A stretch of DNA of 13,154 nt from NCBI GenBank assembly GCA_026692885.1, contig JAPLNJ010000896.1:1-13154 (forward strand), given 5' to 3'. The stretch comes from Planctomycetota bacterium. Its GTDB lineage: Bacteria; Planctomycetota; Planctomycetia; Pirellulales; Pirellulaceae. This document shows positions 13,021 through 13,154 of the stretch, piece after piece; positions within the stretch are counted from its first letter, which is position 1, and the number at the start of each line of letters is the position of its first letter. The position numbers and the translations under genes were made by a program. Below the pieces are notes generated by a model. The model was not told where the DNA came from. It searched no databases and was given only the letters and a program-made list of their open reading frames with translations.

Positions 13021-13154
13021 GTGCGCCAAGATAAGCTGCTGCAAATCAGCCGGACAATCCGGCCTGGCCAAAGGCTAACCACCGGGTCAGAACAGAACTT
13101 TGCACGTAAGGAGGTAACGAATTACGCGAAGCCAGAGGGATGGCGAATGATCGG
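13021..13154 (+). mobile_element. putative group II intron, 5' end (partial, runs off right edge)
   Basis: From 13021 the sequence begins GTGCGCCAAGATAAGCTG, matching the bacterial group II 5' consensus GUGYG and close to the Ll.LtrB beginning (GTGCGCCCAGATAGGGTG, as I remember it). It continues with small hairpins as expected of domain I: GCTG/CAGC (13034-13050 region), GCCGGA-CAA-TCCGGC (13049-13063), then GGCTAACCACC and GAACAGAACTTTGCAC. No protein frame is supported, as expected for the ribozyme part before a reverse-transcriptase gene. The catalytic domains and the reverse transcriptase would lie outside the window, so this call rests on the 5' end alone. Confidence 0.5.

Noticed and set aside
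12748..13071. A 107-codon minus-strand frame at the right end
   Set aside because: No recognisable motif and no ribosome-binding site that I can see; it crosses the intron-like sequence and the promoter of the CobW-family gene.

Overview
The window is GC-rich bacterial DNA that most resembles a planctomycete (Pirellulales-like). The evidence is a zinc-free S4 protein with the planctomycete-style N-terminus (about residues 5-50), a kinase-like fragment of a type I know mainly from planctomycetes, several weak Shine-Dalgarno sites, and pathway genes scattered rather than collected in large operons. This assignment comes from remembered family resemblance, not from a search.

Layout. Positions 1-1942, minus strand: a compact unit reading sugar-phosphate isomerase/epimerase, then a TauE/SafE-type permease (ATGA overlap), then a protein-kinase-like gene that leaves the window at its left edge. 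Positions 2102-3290, plus strand: tyrosyl-tRNA synthetase (tyrS). Its catalytic core is intact, but its C-terminal S4 domain has lost an internal piece and is frameshifted. It converges on aceE with only 6 nt between the ancestral tyrS stop and the aceE stop.

Positions 3297-8536, minus strand: rpsD, lpdA (E3) and aceE (pyruvate dehydrogenase E1) lie in that transcriptional order. No E2 (aceF) gene is present. A 412-nt gap between lpdA and aceE is filled with nested palindromes: two REP-like hairpins in opposite orientation around a near-perfect 33-nt palindrome, plus a small 8-bp stem by the lpdA stop.

Positions 8893-11313, plus strand: an O-methyltransferase-like SAM enzyme and a beta-CASP metallo-beta-lactamase RNase, separated by a 14-bp tandem duplication that carries both the stop codon of the first gene and the ribosome-binding site of the second. 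Positions 11314-11605 hold a repeat-rich spacer bounded by 10-bp inverted repeats; the right one contains the stop codon of the next gene. Positions 11602-12705, minus strand: a CobW/P47K-family GTPase with a CxCC metal motif and a good upstream promoter.

The right end (about 12931-13154, plus strand) has no convincing ordinary gene. It holds a possible 57-nt three-way-junction RNA, then a Shine-Dalgarno plus ATG, and one base after that ATG a sequence that looks like the 5' end of a bacterial group II intron running off the window. The most interesting places are the broken tyrS, the palindrome cluster upstream of aceE, and this right-hand RNA-like region.
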